Counted from the stretch's first letter, positions 26,096 to 35,733 are shown. The stretch: 64,000 nucleotides of DNA from Glaciimonas sp. CA11.2 (GCF_034314045.1 NZ_JAVIWL010000001.1:1674001-1738000), one strand, 5' to 3'. Program-made: numbers and translations. Notes: generated from the letters alone by a model not told the origin.

Positions 26096-27910
26096 ATGCA
26101 CACTCTTTCTGCTTCACATTCGCTAGCGCGCCGCACGTGGGCAGCGTGGCTTTTTCGCCTGAACTGGCCGCGCGGGCTGGTGGTGACACTGACCGCGCTG
26201 GCCGTGTTTGTCCCGCTGTCACTGATCTTTTATCAAAGCTTCTTGTCAGCACCCTTTTTTGCGCCGATAAAAGAATTAAGTCTGGAGCCGTATCGCTTTA
26301 TATTTGACGATCCGGATTTTCGGCAGGCATTTGCTAATGGCATGATGCTTGCCGCCGGTCTTGCGTTGATTGCGGTGCCATTGGGCGGCATGTTGGCGTT
26401 TTTGATGATCCGTACTGACCTTCCCGGTCGTAGCTGGATCGCACCGTTGTTGCTTGTTCCTATTTTTGTCTCGCCGATGGTGATCGGTTTCGGTTATGTC
26501 GTATCGATGGGGCCGGTTGGCTTTTATACCGTCTGGGTCAAAAACCTGTTGAGTCTGGTTGGATTTGAAGGCGATCCGTGGAATGTGTATGCGTTTCCCA
26601 GCATTGTTATCATCGCTGGCCTGACCCATGTGCCGCATGTTTATCTGTATGCGTCCGCAGCACTCAAAAGCTTGGGTGCAGATGTCGAAGAAGCAGCCCG
26701 CGTCGCTGGTGCCTCGCCGCTTCAGGTTGCGCTGAATGTGTCTCTTCCGATGATCACGCCAGCGCTGGCGTATGCCGGTGTTTTGGTATTTTTCCTGGGC
26801 TTTGAAGTATTCGGATTGGTACTGGTATTGGGCGATCCTGAAGGTCATCTGGTATTGCCAACGTATTTATACAAACTCACCAACAAGCTCGGAACGCCGT
26901 CTTATCATTTGATGGCGGCAGTCGCCGTGTGTCTGGTTGCGGTTACGTTTCCATTAGTGATGATGCAGCGTTGGTTGCTGCGTTCGGCCAACAAATATGT
27001 CTCTATAAAAGGGAAGGGCGCACGCCAGAAGGCGCTGCCACTTGGAAAGTGGAAATGGCCTGCGTTTGCACTCATCGCGATGTGGATCATTTTCACCATC
27101 GTGATACCTCTTTCGGGTATTGCCTTACGTGCATTTGTGTCGCATTGGGGTTACGGCGTTTCGCTGGTAGACGCATTTACTGTGCAACATTTCATCGATG
27201 TCTTTGAGCAGCCATCGTTGATGCGCGGAATTCTTAATACTGTATTGATCGGCGTCATTGGCGGCGGTATCACGGTGGCCTGTTATTGCTGCATTGCATT
27301 GGCAATGCATCGCAAGCCGGACGGCATTACACGCTTTCTCGATTACAGCGTACTGGTCCCACGCGCCGTGCCGGGATTGTTGGCTGGTCTGGCATTTTTG
27401 TGGGTGTTCCTGTTCGTGCCTTCGGCGCTCAATGATGTGTTCAAGGGTCACGATAACTTCTTTGCGCACTGGATGGTAGATAGCGTGATTCCGGTCATGC
27501 GTGAACTACGCTCGACGATCTTTTCAGTATGGCTTGCGTATTCGGTTGTATGGCTGGCTTACGGCATGCGCCTGATCACCACAGCGCTATTGCAAGTAGG
27601 ACCGGAGCTGGAAGAAGCCGCACGTGCAGTCGGCGCACGACGCGGTCAGGTCACCCGTCATATCACACTGCCGCTGGTACGTTACGGCTTGCTCGGCGCA
27701 TGGCTGATGGTGTTTCTGATTTTTGAGCGCGAGTATTCCACTGCCGTCTATCTGCTGTCGCCGGGTACTGAAGTGATCGGTGCATTGATTGTCTCTTTAT
27801 GGGCTTCGGGTTCGGTCGATCTGGTGGCGACGCTTTCTTTCATCAATATATTTTTAGTGGCTATCGGCCTCGGTATCGCGCTGCGCTTCGGCGTCAAGTT
27901 GCACGATTAA
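26096..27910 (+). CDS. Fbp-type ABC transporter permease (two fused domains)
   Basis: From ATG 26096 the product is about 604 residues with around 12 membrane helices. Two permease modules are fused, each with an EAA loop: ADVEEAARVAGASPLQVALNV (about 193-213) and ELEEAARAVGARRGQVTRHI (about 502-521). This is the FbpB/AfuB layout for import of ferric iron, phosphonates or organic acids. The longer start at 26000 would add a hydrophobic N-terminus; neither start has a good ribosome-binding site. It lies between its binding protein and its ATPase. Confidence 0.87.
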   Translation: MHTLSASHSLARRTWAAWLFRLNWPRGLVVTLTALAVFVPLSLIFYQSFLSAPFFAPIKELSLEPYRFIFDDPDFRQAFANGMMLAAGLALIAVPLGGMLAFLMIRTDLPGRSWIAPLLLVPIFVSPMVIGFGYVVSMGPVGFYTVWVKNLLSLVGFEGDPWNVYAFPSIVIIAGLTHVPHVYLYASAALKSLGADVEEAARVAGASPLQVALNVSLPMITPALAYAGVLVFFLGFEVFGLVLVLGDPEGHLVLPTYLYKLTNKLGTPSYHLMAAVAVCLVAVTFPLVMMQRWLLRSANKYVSIKGKGARQKALPLGKWKWPAFALIAMWIIFTIVIPLSGIALRAFVSHWGYGVSLVDAFTVQHFIDVFEQPSLMRGILNTVLIGVIGGGITVACYCCIALAMHRKPDGITRFLDYSVLVPRAVPGLLAGLAFLWVFLFVPSALNDVFKGHDNFFAHWMVDSVIPVMRELRSTIFSVWLAYSVVWLAYGMRLITTALLQVGPELEEAARAVGARRGQVTRHITLPLVRYGLLGAWLMVFLIFEREYSTAVYLLSPGTEVIGALIVSLWASGSVDLVATLSFINIFLVAIGLGIALRFGVKLHD

Positions 27911-27934
27911 ACCATCTTATTCAGGAAACGTATC

Positions 27935-29011
27935 ATGAGCGAATTAAGTGTCAACAATCTCTATCTGGACTACGGCACCGGAGCCAGTGCCAATCAGATT
28001 TTAAAAGGTGTTTCGATGGAATTACAACGCGGCGAAGTCGTTGCGTTGTTGGGCCCATCCGGCAGCGGAAAAACAACATTGCTGCGTGCTGTCGCGGGAC
28101 TCGAATCACCAAAATCCGGCACGATTCAAATCGGTGAACGTACCGTTTTTAATGGCAACGGCAAGCTGGAAATACCTGCCGAAGAACGTAATCTCGGTCT
28201 GGTATTTCAGTCGTATGCATTGTGGCCGCACAAAACCGTATTTAACAATGTCGCTTACGGTTTGCAGTTACGAAAAATGGGTAAAACCGACATTGCCGAG
28301 CGGGTTAACAACACCTTAACGCAACTGGGTCTGGGTCATCTTGGCGAACGCTTTCCGCATCAACTTTCCGGTGGTCAGCAACAGCGGGTAGCGATTGCGC
28401 GCGCTCTGGTTTACAACCCGCCAGTTATTTTGCTCGACGAACCACTATCGAATCTGGATGCCAAGCTGCGCGAAGAGGCGCGTGCATTTTTGCGCGAGCT
28501 AATCGTGCGACTCGGCCTGTCTGCGCTGATGGTCACGCATGATCAGGCCGAAGCGATGGCGATCTCGGATCGCATCCTGTTACTCAATAACGGCAAGATC
28601 GAACAGCAAGGTACGCCTCAAAGTATGTATCAGACCCCGGATACACTTTTCGTCGCCGAATTCATGGGTAGCAATAATCAATTGCCGGCAAAAGTGCTGC
28701 AGCGTGACGGTGATCTGGCGCTGCTGGAAGTGGAGGGCGGCACGGTAAAAGCCACTGCACGTGGTAGCAACAACGGCAAAGAGGCAATCGGGATCATTCG
28801 CCTTGAGCAGGTGCGCATCTCCAGCGAACCAGTCGAAAACGCCATCAAACTACCTTTATCCACGTGCATGTATCTGGGTGATCGCTGGGAATGTCTGTTT
28901 AAGAATGGTGACGCCGTAGACACCGTAGGACTGCGTGCTTACGCCAACCACCGACTTGATCCGGGCGAGTACTGGTTGCAGTTGCCGCAAGAGGCGCTGT
29001 GGGCATTTTAA
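27935..29011 (+). CDS. ABC transporter ATP-binding protein (FbpC/PotA type)
   Basis: The 358-residue protein has Walker A GPSGSGKTT (about 40-48), Q-loop LVFQSYALWPHKT, signature LSGGQQQR, Walker B VILLDEPLSNLDAKL and switch His in MVTHDQ. A C-terminal TOBE-like domain (240-350) is typical of importers of this class. The start has AGGAAA upstream and lies 24 bp after the permease stop. It energises the fused permease. Confidence 0.93.
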   Translation: MSELSVNNLYLDYGTGASANQILKGVSMELQRGEVVALLGPSGSGKTTLLRAVAGLESPKSGTIQIGERTVFNGNGKLEIPAEERNLGLVFQSYALWPHKTVFNNVAYGLQLRKMGKTDIAERVNNTLTQLGLGHLGERFPHQLSGGQQQRVAIARALVYNPPVILLDEPLSNLDAKLREEARAFLRELIVRLGLSALMVTHDQAEAMAISDRILLLNNGKIEQQGTPQSMYQTPDTLFVAEFMGSNNQLPAKVLQRDGDLALLEVEGGTVKATARGSNNGKEAIGIIRLEQVRISSEPVENAIKLPLSTCMYLGDRWECLFKNGDAVDTVGLRAYANHRLDPGEYWLQLPQEALWAF

Positions 29012-29160
29012 TGACTGAGCGCTGTTAATCAGGGCCGCTAATGAAATGACATTTTGTCGGTTCCTTAGATGTTATGAAGCTTTTTTGTAGTCCCACCGTT
29101 GTCCCATCATTGCCGCTGTAGATGGCAAGAAATTTAAGCAAATCACTAGAGGAAGACGAA

Positions 29161-30228
29161 ATGAAAAGAAGTTTATTCGCCGCAGTTGTACTCAATACCT
29201 GTGCGCTGACCGCTTATGCGCAAAGCAGCGTTACCGTGTACGGACTGATCGATACTGGTGTGGAATACACCAACAACGCCAATGCAAAAAAAGATGGCGT
29301 CGTCCGTCTAAGCTCGGGTGCCATGAACACGTCGCGCCTTGGATTTAGAGGTGCTGAAGATTTAGGCGGCGGTTTGAAAGCCATATTCCAATTGGAAAGT
29401 GGTTTCAAAGTCGACACCGGCGAATTTGATAGCCCAGGTACATTGTTCGGTCGTCAGGCAAACGTCGGTCTGGAAGGCGCCTTTGGTCGGATTATTGCCG
29501 GTCGTTCATACACGACGACGTACGACTTTATTCTGCCGTTCGATTTGATGGGTTACTCGGGCCAATATTCCTGGGTTACGTCCGGCAATGCAACCGGTGG
29601 TCGCAAAGATGGGATGATTACCAACGCGGCCAATATCATTAAATACCAAGGTACTTTTGGTGGCGTCAAACTCGGCGCAACGTATGGATTCGGCGAAGTC
29701 GCTGGCAATAATAGCGATAGCGCTAAATACGCACTTGGCGTGGGTTATGTCGTTGGCCCGATCAGTCTGGCAGCGGCTTATGATCGCTCGAACGGTGCTG
29801 CCGTTCCGGCATTACGGAACGATTACGACAAAGCCACCAGCATTCATCTAGCTGGATTATATCAATTGAACGACGACTGGAAAATGAACCTCGGCTATCG
29901 CAATTACAAAAAAACACTGGCCAACAACGGTGCGGATTTGCGTAGCGACATGTTTTGGGGCGGCGCCAGCTACCGCGTGACGCCGGTGTGGACCCTGATT
30001 GGTCAAATCTACTATCAAAATATTAAAAATGTCGCGAGCGGCAAAGATGCCGACCCGATTATGTACTCTGCACGCGCCAAGTATGCCTTGTCAAAGCGTA
30101 CGGACTTGTACCTTAGCGCCGCTTACGCCAAAGCCAAAAACAACCAACTGGTTGGGGTGTCTCGCGACGATGCTGGATTTAGTAATAGTCAGACCGGCGT
30201 GATTGGCGGTATTCAACATCGCTTCTAA
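29161..30228 (+). CDS. Outer-membrane general porin (Porin_4)
   Basis: From ATG 29161 (GAGGAAGACGAA upstream) the product is 355 residues with a signal peptide (cleavage after AYA). The mature protein starts QSSVTVYGLIDTGVEY and has MNTSRLGFRGAEDLGGGLKA, then GALFGR-type TLFGRQANVGLEGAFG, the loop-3 region and a C-terminal Phe (IQHRF). These are hallmarks of burkholderial trimeric porins. Placed after the importer genes it may supply outer-membrane entry for the same solute, though its upstream gap could carry its own promoter. Confidence 0.93.
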   Translation: MKRSLFAAVVLNTCALTAYAQSSVTVYGLIDTGVEYTNNANAKKDGVVRLSSGAMNTSRLGFRGAEDLGGGLKAIFQLESGFKVDTGEFDSPGTLFGRQANVGLEGAFGRIIAGRSYTTTYDFILPFDLMGYSGQYSWVTSGNATGGRKDGMITNAANIIKYQGTFGGVKLGATYGFGEVAGNNSDSAKYALGVGYVVGPISLAAAYDRSNGAAVPALRNDYDKATSIHLAGLYQLNDDWKMNLGYRNYKKTLANNGADLRSDMFWGGASYRVTPVWTLIGQIYYQNIKNVASGKDADPIMYSARAKYALSKRTDLYLSAAYAKAKNNQLVGVSRDDAGFSNSQTGVIGGIQHRF

Positions 30229-30375
30229 AAACCAATCAAACAGATAATTCTTCCGCTGGAAAACACGGTTAATGTTTTTGAAAGTGTTTGAATCTGACTC
30301 TATAGTATCTGATGGAAGCCCGGTTGTAGGTTGATCGGGCTTTACCAATTGACGATTGGCGGAGCGAAATACCGC

Positions 30376-30861
30376 TTAAATCGATTCAAAAACGCCAGCA
30401 ATGCGATTTTTCTGAACCTTATCCCAGCCAAATACTTTGCCGTTCATCGCCACGTAGACGCCATGCGGCAAAAATTGTGCGACGCCACAGGCAAATCCCA
30501 GATTAAACAGCGCATCCGAATTGGCAATCTCGTACGGAATCATGGCACCCGTGACCACGATTGCTTTGGCGAGATTGGCAGCACCCAACACCGCGGCGGT
30601 ATCCTGCATGGTGTCGGTGCCGTGAATGATGACGATTGCCTCTTCCACCGCGTGCGTGCATGACGCCAGCACCCGGCGGCGGTCAATGTCTTGCATGTCG
30701 AGCGAATCCAGCAATGGCAATTCTTCCAGTTCTAGGTCTGCAGTGATGCGCGCGCGTGCAATCACTTGCGGTAAATGGCTGGCGGCAAAAGTCAGCTTGC
30801 CAGCGATTTCGTCATAGTGCTTATCAAATGTGCCGCCGGTGGCGATGATGCGGAGTGCCAT
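30376..30861 (-). CDS. Stand-alone asparaginase N-terminal domain protein
   Basis: The 161-residue protein matches only the first half of L-asparaginases: ATGGTFDK (residues 7-14, nucleophile Thr region) and HGTDTMQDTA (about 80-89, second Thr-Asp-Lys site motif). Full asparaginases have about 330 residues including a C-terminal domain. Such half-length proteins recur in Burkholderiales, so this is probably not a truncation; the frame is intact and has AAGGAAAG before the start. Catalysis is uncertain because the C-terminal domain contributes to the dimer active site. It lies 6 bp after the cytochrome c gene on the same strand. Confidence 0.75.
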   Translation of the reverse strand: MALRIIATGGTFDKHYDEIAGKLTFAASHLPQVIARARITADLELEELPLLDSLDMQDIDRRRVLASCTHAVEEAIVIIHGTDTMQDTAAVLGAANLAKAIVVTGAMIPYEIANSDALFNLGFACGVAQFLPHGVYVAMNGKVFGWDKVQKNRIAGVFESI

Positions 30862-30866
30862 ACGCG

Positions 30867-32453
30867 TTAACTTTCCTTTTTTGGTGGCTGGGTATGTTGG
30901 TCATTGGTATTAGTGCGCTGTATTTCACGACGACCGGCTTTACGTCCACCGCGCCGTGAGAACAGATAAATCAGGTAAAGCAATATTAAACCGCCGAGAC
31001 CCATTCCCCACGGCAGCAACGCTATTATCGGTGACGTGGGACCGCCCTGGCGTTGTATTTTTACCTGATCTGCCGTTATCGTCGCACCGTCCGGATTGCC
31101 GTATTGCTTCAGAACATAATTGCTCAATAAGGCAATCTGCGGATCAGTCAGATGTTGGGCAAATCCCGGCATGAAAGCCTCGTCGCTCTTTCCGTTGCTC
31201 TTTCCGTTACGTGACACGCCGTTAAGGATCACCATGAGGAGATTGCTCGGGTCCCGCGCGCCCACCACGGTGTTGTGAAATAACGATGGATAGTAACCAC
31301 CCACTACGCCGGAACCGCTGGCTGAGTGACAGCTCGCACAATTTCCACTAAACAACTCTGCGCCACCGGACGCGACAATACTATTCGATACTAGCGCGAT
31401 ACCGCGTAAATCTGCGTCATCTTGGGATGGCGCTCCCCACGCGTAGCGCGGCTTGAGATCGCCTTCATTATGGATCGCCGGAACGCTGCGCAAATAAGTC
31501 ACTATCGCCTTCACATCGGCATCGGTGAGATATTGCAGGCTGTGTTCGATCGCCTCGGCCATGCCACCGCCAGCGGAAGCTTTGTCTGGCACCACGCCGG
31601 TTTGCAAATATTGCACCAGTTCGGCGTCCTTCCAGCCGCCCACACCGCTGACGGCATCCGGCGTAATGTTATAGGCTGTCCAGCCACCCAATTGGGCACC
31701 GCTAAAGGCGAGCTTGCTATTGACGCCCATCGTGATATTGCGCGGGGTATGACATTCCTGGCAGTGCGCCAGTCCTTCAACTAAATACACGCCACGGTTC
31801 CATTCCACACTTTTGGCGGGATCGGGCTGCCAACGTCCTGGTGTGAAATTAAACAAATTCCAGCCCGCCAGCAATTCGCGCTGATTGAGTGGAAACGGTA
31901 GCTTGTTTTCCGGTGTTTTTTGGTTAATGGCGGGCAAACTGAATAAATACGCCTTGATTGCTAAAACATCGTCGCGTGAAAGTTTGGTAAATGAGGTGTA
32001 CGGGAAAGCGGGATAGAGGTGTTCGCCGTGCTTTCCGATACCGAGATGCAGCGCACGGATAAACTCTTCGTCAGTCCAGGTGCCGATACCGGTTTCTTTG
32101 TCAGGCGTAATATTCGGCCCGTAAATGGTGCCGAATGGCGTCGCTAACGGATAGCCACCGGCAAACGGCTTGGCTTTGTCTACGGTATGACAGGCGATAC
32201 AGTCAGCAGCTAGCGCCAGATACTCTCCGCGCTTGATCTGATCGGCACTGCTGGCCGGATTGGTCGCCGTAGCCATCGCTGCCGCCGATGCGCGTGAAGT
32301 CCCGTCAGACACCACCACATCGGCCGCCACCTGCGGTACCGACGTGACGACAGCCGCAATCGTCACAGGCAAGACTGAGTAAGTTGCCACACCCAAAGCG
32401 ATGCTCATCGATAACGACACTAATAAGGATTTAACATAAGGAGCCGTTTTCAT
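30867..32453 (-). CDS. Triheme cytochrome c subunit of gluconate/sugar dehydrogenase
   Basis: The 528-residue exported protein has a signal sequence, three haem c motifs (CIACH about residue 86, CQECH about 234, CASCH about 374) and a C-terminal membrane helix (IIALLPWGMGLGGLILLYLIY) with a basic cytoplasmic tail. This is the cytochrome subunit of membrane-bound gluconate, sorbitol or alcohol dehydrogenases, passing electrons to ubiquinone. Its ATG overlaps the stop of the GMC subunit by four bases. The gene order small subunit, GMC subunit, cytochrome is that of three-subunit gluconate 2-dehydrogenases. The linker before the first haem is unusually rich in Ala and Thr. Confidence 0.9.
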   Translation of the reverse strand: MKTAPYVKSLLVSLSMSIALGVATYSVLPVTIAAVVTSVPQVAADVVVSDGTSRASAAAMATATNPASSADQIKRGEYLALAADCIACHTVDKAKPFAGGYPLATPFGTIYGPNITPDKETGIGTWTDEEFIRALHLGIGKHGEHLYPAFPYTSFTKLSRDDVLAIKAYLFSLPAINQKTPENKLPFPLNQRELLAGWNLFNFTPGRWQPDPAKSVEWNRGVYLVEGLAHCQECHTPRNITMGVNSKLAFSGAQLGGWTAYNITPDAVSGVGGWKDAELVQYLQTGVVPDKASAGGGMAEAIEHSLQYLTDADVKAIVTYLRSVPAIHNEGDLKPRYAWGAPSQDDADLRGIALVSNSIVASGGAELFSGNCASCHSASGSGVVGGYYPSLFHNTVVGARDPSNLLMVILNGVSRNGKSNGKSDEAFMPGFAQHLTDPQIALLSNYVLKQYGNPDGATITADQVKIQRQGGPTSPIIALLPWGMGLGGLILLYLIYLFSRRGGRKAGRREIQRTNTNDQHTQPPKKES

Positions 32454-34051
32454 AGGACTGTCCTCAAGGTATCAGCGATGCGCAACGATAAGGCGGCAAG
32501 GGTCAGCGTGCAATTGACTGTTCCTGCAACCGGCATCACGGCGCTGCTGGCGATGAATAAATTTTCGTGATCGTGCGACCGGCAATGGGCGTCAACCACC
32601 GAATCGCGTGGATCGCCGCCCATAATCGTGGCACCCATAATATGGTTATTCGGGGCGAAATCATCCTCGAATTTGACCTCGGTTCCGCCAAACATGGCGG
32701 CGATACTGGCATAGGTTTCATGCGTCAGGACCGCGCTTTTTTTTACATAATCATCGATGGCGTAGGTAATCTCAGGTTGCGGAATCCCAAGCGCGTCGCG
32801 TTTTTCAGTGCTGGCGCGTATGCGGTTATCGGGATTAGGCAAAATATCGTGGAAACTGTTGAGATTGACAGTGCGGGCTGCCCGACGACGAATTTCTGCG
32901 TCCAGTTTTGAGCCGACCAATCCTTGCTGCAACGCAGCCTGCGCTGCGTGATTGGTCTGCGCCATGTTGTTTAAATGGAGTTTTTTACCTGCATATTCTG
33001 ATCGAAAAGCGCCATCTCGCATATCGACTATGGACGTCATTTCAATCGGCCCACGTCCCGGCCACATGTCTTCGTTGGCAAGAAAAGTAACACCCGTACC
33101 GGGATGGTCCATCAAGTTGCGACCAACCTGATCAGAACTGTTGCCCATGCCATTCGGATGTTTATCATCGGTCGAAATCAGCATTAACTTTGGAATTTCA
33201 ATACCATTTGCCGCCAGCACAAAATATTTTCCCGTCACTCGGTAGGTCGTGCCATCGGGATCTTTGTAATGCACCGCCGTGACATGGTCCTTGCTATCGA
33301 CTTCGATACGGTACACCACGGCGTTCGGTAGCACTCTGGCACCAGCTTGCTCCGCTTTTTCGACGTGAATAATGCCGCTGTACATAGCGGCAATCGGGCA
33401 AATCGGCATGCAGTTATTGTTGCCGCAGCAGTTGGGACGTGTGTCATAGACGCGACTATTACGTGCCACCGGTTCAGACACCACTTTGTGACCGTTAGCA
33501 TTGACGACGGCGCTAAAGCGCTGGTCATTCCACGACAACGGCAGATGATCCATTGGATACGGCTGCCTGCGCGGGGAGCCAAGATCGGTGCCATCGTTAG
33601 GGCCGGAAACGCCCAGTTCTACTTCAGCACGATAATAATAAGGCTCTAATTCGTCGTAGCTGATCGGCCAGTTTCGACCCACGCCGTAAAGATCTTTTAT
33701 CTTGAAATCATTAGGCAAAAAACGCCATGCCGCCGCCGCCCAATGCCATGTCGTACCGCCGACCGCGCGGATGTATTGCGAGTTGTATTTATGCTCGCCT
33801 TTAAGGATCAGATAATTGTTTTCTGGCGAGTATTCTGGATGCGGCGCGTATTTGGTCGAAGGGTAAGGCGAGATGAAGTCATCTTTGCTGGCAGTATTGC
33901 GATAGTTTTCAACAATGCGCCAACGCTCCAGCCGTGGCCCGGCCTCTAACACCAGCACCGAGATGCCAGCCTTCGCCAATTGATGCGCGACCAGCGCGCC
34001 AGCCACGCCGGAACCGACTACGACGACGTCTGCAGATAAATTATCAGCCAT
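32450..34051 (-). CDS. GMC-family flavoprotein subunit of gluconate/sugar dehydrogenase
   Basis: From ATG 34051 (GAGGGTATAAGG upstream; the preceding gene stops two bases earlier) the product is 533 residues. An FAD-binding GSGVAGALVAHQLAKAG motif lies at about 13-29, followed by VLEAGPRLERW, TWHWAAAAWRF and a Cys-rich NCCGNNNCMPICPIAAMYSG insertion. The C-terminal GMC motif has His/Asn residues in NHIMGATIMGG and VMPVAGTVNCTLT. The Cys-rich block resembles the cluster-binding motif described for the fructose and gluconate dehydrogenase flavoproteins. It has no signal peptide and is probably exported with the Tat-signal small subunit. Confidence 0.9.
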   Translation of the reverse strand: MADNLSADVVVVGSGVAGALVAHQLAKAGISVLVLEAGPRLERWRIVENYRNTASKDDFISPYPSTKYAPHPEYSPENNYLILKGEHKYNSQYIRAVGGTTWHWAAAAWRFLPNDFKIKDLYGVGRNWPISYDELEPYYYRAEVELGVSGPNDGTDLGSPRRQPYPMDHLPLSWNDQRFSAVVNANGHKVVSEPVARNSRVYDTRPNCCGNNNCMPICPIAAMYSGIIHVEKAEQAGARVLPNAVVYRIEVDSKDHVTAVHYKDPDGTTYRVTGKYFVLAANGIEIPKLMLISTDDKHPNGMGNSSDQVGRNLMDHPGTGVTFLANEDMWPGRGPIEMTSIVDMRDGAFRSEYAGKKLHLNNMAQTNHAAQAALQQGLVGSKLDAEIRRRAARTVNLNSFHDILPNPDNRIRASTEKRDALGIPQPEITYAIDDYVKKSAVLTHETYASIAAMFGGTEVKFEDDFAPNNHIMGATIMGGDPRDSVVDAHCRSHDHENLFIASSAVMPVAGTVNCTLTLAALSLRIADTLRTVL

Positions 34052-34053
34052 CC

Positions 34054-34824
34054 TTATACCCTCGCTTTCATGGCCACTAGTTGCGCGGGCTTTTTCACCC
34101 AATAGCCGGGAGCAGCACGACAATAAGTCGGCACCACCACGGCATCGCGTACCGGATCAAACATGAGGGCTTGATCAAATGCAATCACTTTTGCCTGCAC
34201 GCCGCTACCAACGACACCCAAATACCAGGCACTGACGATTTGATGCAAAACCTTGCTCAGGTCAGCGTTATCAGCAACCGCTCCAACCAACGCATCAACA
34301 TCATTGATTTTTTTGATCTGCACAAATTGCCATAGATCAGCGGAATGCTTTTCGAACTCAACGAATTGCGCACTGAGCACCGCATAAAGGCGCGCGCTGA
34401 CTGCCGAATTAGGTTTCAGTTTGGCGGTAAGCAATGCAGATAAGGCAAGAAAATCACTCTGCTGCTGAGTTTTCAGATTAGGTGCTGTGGTGACGCTAGT
34501 TGTTGTTTGCGCCGAGGCTTGCTGTAACCAGCGTGGCAGACTTATCACGGCAAAGCTTGCACCCGCCAGCAAAAACAGATCGCGTCGATTAAGGCGATAG
34601 GGCGATGTAGTAACGCTTAAATCATTATAAGGGGTTGCATGCGTGTCGCCAGGAAGGTTACGCTTGAGGAATTGATGGTCGCTTTGATGGCTACCTTGAT
34701 GGTAAGCGCGATTATTATCCGAATTATCAAAATGACTATTGGATGGACCGTCTGGTTGATTGTTGGCTGGCGTGCCGTGTTGGCTTGATCGTTGGTCGAT
34801 TGAGTGATCTGGACGTGGCTTCAT
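34054..34824 (-). CDS. Small (Tat-signal) subunit of gluconate/sugar dehydrogenase
   Basis: The 256-residue protein has a twin-arginine signal LNRRDLFLLAGASFAVISLP at about 78-97 and a C-terminal gluconate 2-dehydrogenase subunit 3 domain (FLALSALLTAKLKPNSAVSA; VGSGVQAKVIAFDQALMFDP). An odd hydrophilic extension of about 75 residues, rich in Asn, Gln, His, Ser, precedes the Tat signal. I find no internal start codon in frame that would remove it, and the start has AAAGGA upstream. It is the first gene of the three-gene operon, and the Tat signal is expected to carry the flavoprotein to the periplasm. Confidence 0.85.
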   Translation of the reverse strand: MKPRPDHSIDQRSSQHGTPANNQPDGPSNSHFDNSDNNRAYHQGSHQSDHQFLKRNLPGDTHATPYNDLSVTTSPYRLNRRDLFLLAGASFAVISLPRWLQQASAQTTTSVTTAPNLKTQQQSDFLALSALLTAKLKPNSAVSARLYAVLSAQFVEFEKHSADLWQFVQIKKINDVDALVGAVADNADLSKVLHQIVSAWYLGVVGSGVQAKVIAFDQALMFDPVRDAVVVPTYCRAAPGYWVKKPAQLVAMKARV

Positions 34825-34949
34825 GTGGCGAGTCCTTTCTGCCTTGTGGATGATCCGATTATACTGACGGGAGCTTTTTAATTGCGGGACCTTTTGCTAA
34901 CATTTTTAGATGACATTTCCCTTTGACTTTCATTAATGCAATTTAGTTC

Positions 34950-35717
34950 ATGAAACCTATAGCCCCCGGCACAGTCATCTTTCATCGCTATCGTGGATAT
35001 GGCGTTATCGTCACGGTCAATTTGCTGACCGGTTGGATTTCGGCGCGTTTCGGTAGCGAAATACGCACGCTTGATCTAAATTTGTCCTCGGACGAGATCC
35101 AACATGCAGATGGCGAACCGATACTGTTTCGACATGCCCCGCCGGATCGGATGCCGCATGCGCGCCTGATGGCGATGCTGCGTGAGTTACACAACGCCGG
35201 TTATCAGCGTTTGTATTTATACACTTGGCCGAAACCCTCCGGCATGCATTGGCGCTGGCATTTATTTTGTGGCCGCCATAACTGGCTGGAGCGACCACGA
35301 CGCGAGGGATGGTATGGCTCGGGCGCTGATTACAACTTTAATCCGATTCTGGGATGGGGCGACAATCCCGGAGCCTCGGCCAGTGAACTTGCCAGTTCAC
35401 TGGCGCAATTCGACCCGCAAGGCTTTGCACAAGCGTTGGGCGATGATGAAGAGCACACGCGTTGGTTCGCCACGATTTGTGATGCGTTATTGCCGGATTA
35501 TGCGTTTAGTCTGGCTTGGGATGCGAACGGCGCAGGCGGGCACGCGGCAAAGGCTGCAAGCATGCCGGATAGCTTGCCGGTTATCCCGGTCCGTAGCGGA
35601 GTACCGGAATACAGCGGACCGGCATTGCCGTGGCCGCCAGGATGGGCAAGGTTGTGGCACGGCGCCAGACGCACCGAGATACAGAACAATATCATCACGC
35701 TTAAGCTTTACGATTAA
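34950..35717 (+). CDS. Conserved hypothetical protein with SH3-like N-terminus
   Basis: The 255-residue soluble protein is unassigned. The first 45 residues (GTVIFHRYRGYGVIVTVNLL) look like a small beta-barrel of the SH3/CarD type. The middle is rich in Trp, Tyr and Arg (WPKPSGMHWRWHLFCGRHNW). A later block has SLAQFDPQGFAQALG and HTRWFATICDALLPDYAFSL. There are no membrane helices or signal peptide. It is flanked by convergent and divergent genes of unrelated function. The frame is long and uninterrupted with coding-like composition, so it is likely real, though a ribosome-binding site is weak. Confidence 0.7.
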   Translation: MKPIAPGTVIFHRYRGYGVIVTVNLLTGWISARFGSEIRTLDLNLSSDEIQHADGEPILFRHAPPDRMPHARLMAMLRELHNAGYQRLYLYTWPKPSGMHWRWHLFCGRHNWLERPRREGWYGSGADYNFNPILGWGDNPGASASELASSLAQFDPQGFAQALGDDEEHTRWFATICDALLPDYAFSLAWDANGAGGHAAKAASMPDSLPVIPVRSGVPEYSGPALPWPPGWARLWHGARRTEIQNNIITLKLYD

Positions 35718-35733
35718 GCGCGGCGGTCTATAG

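Noticed and set aside
30317..30350. Hairpin AGCCCG...CGGGCT after the porin gene
   Set aside because: The loop is 15 nt and the T run is only two or three bases, so it is not a convincing terminator.
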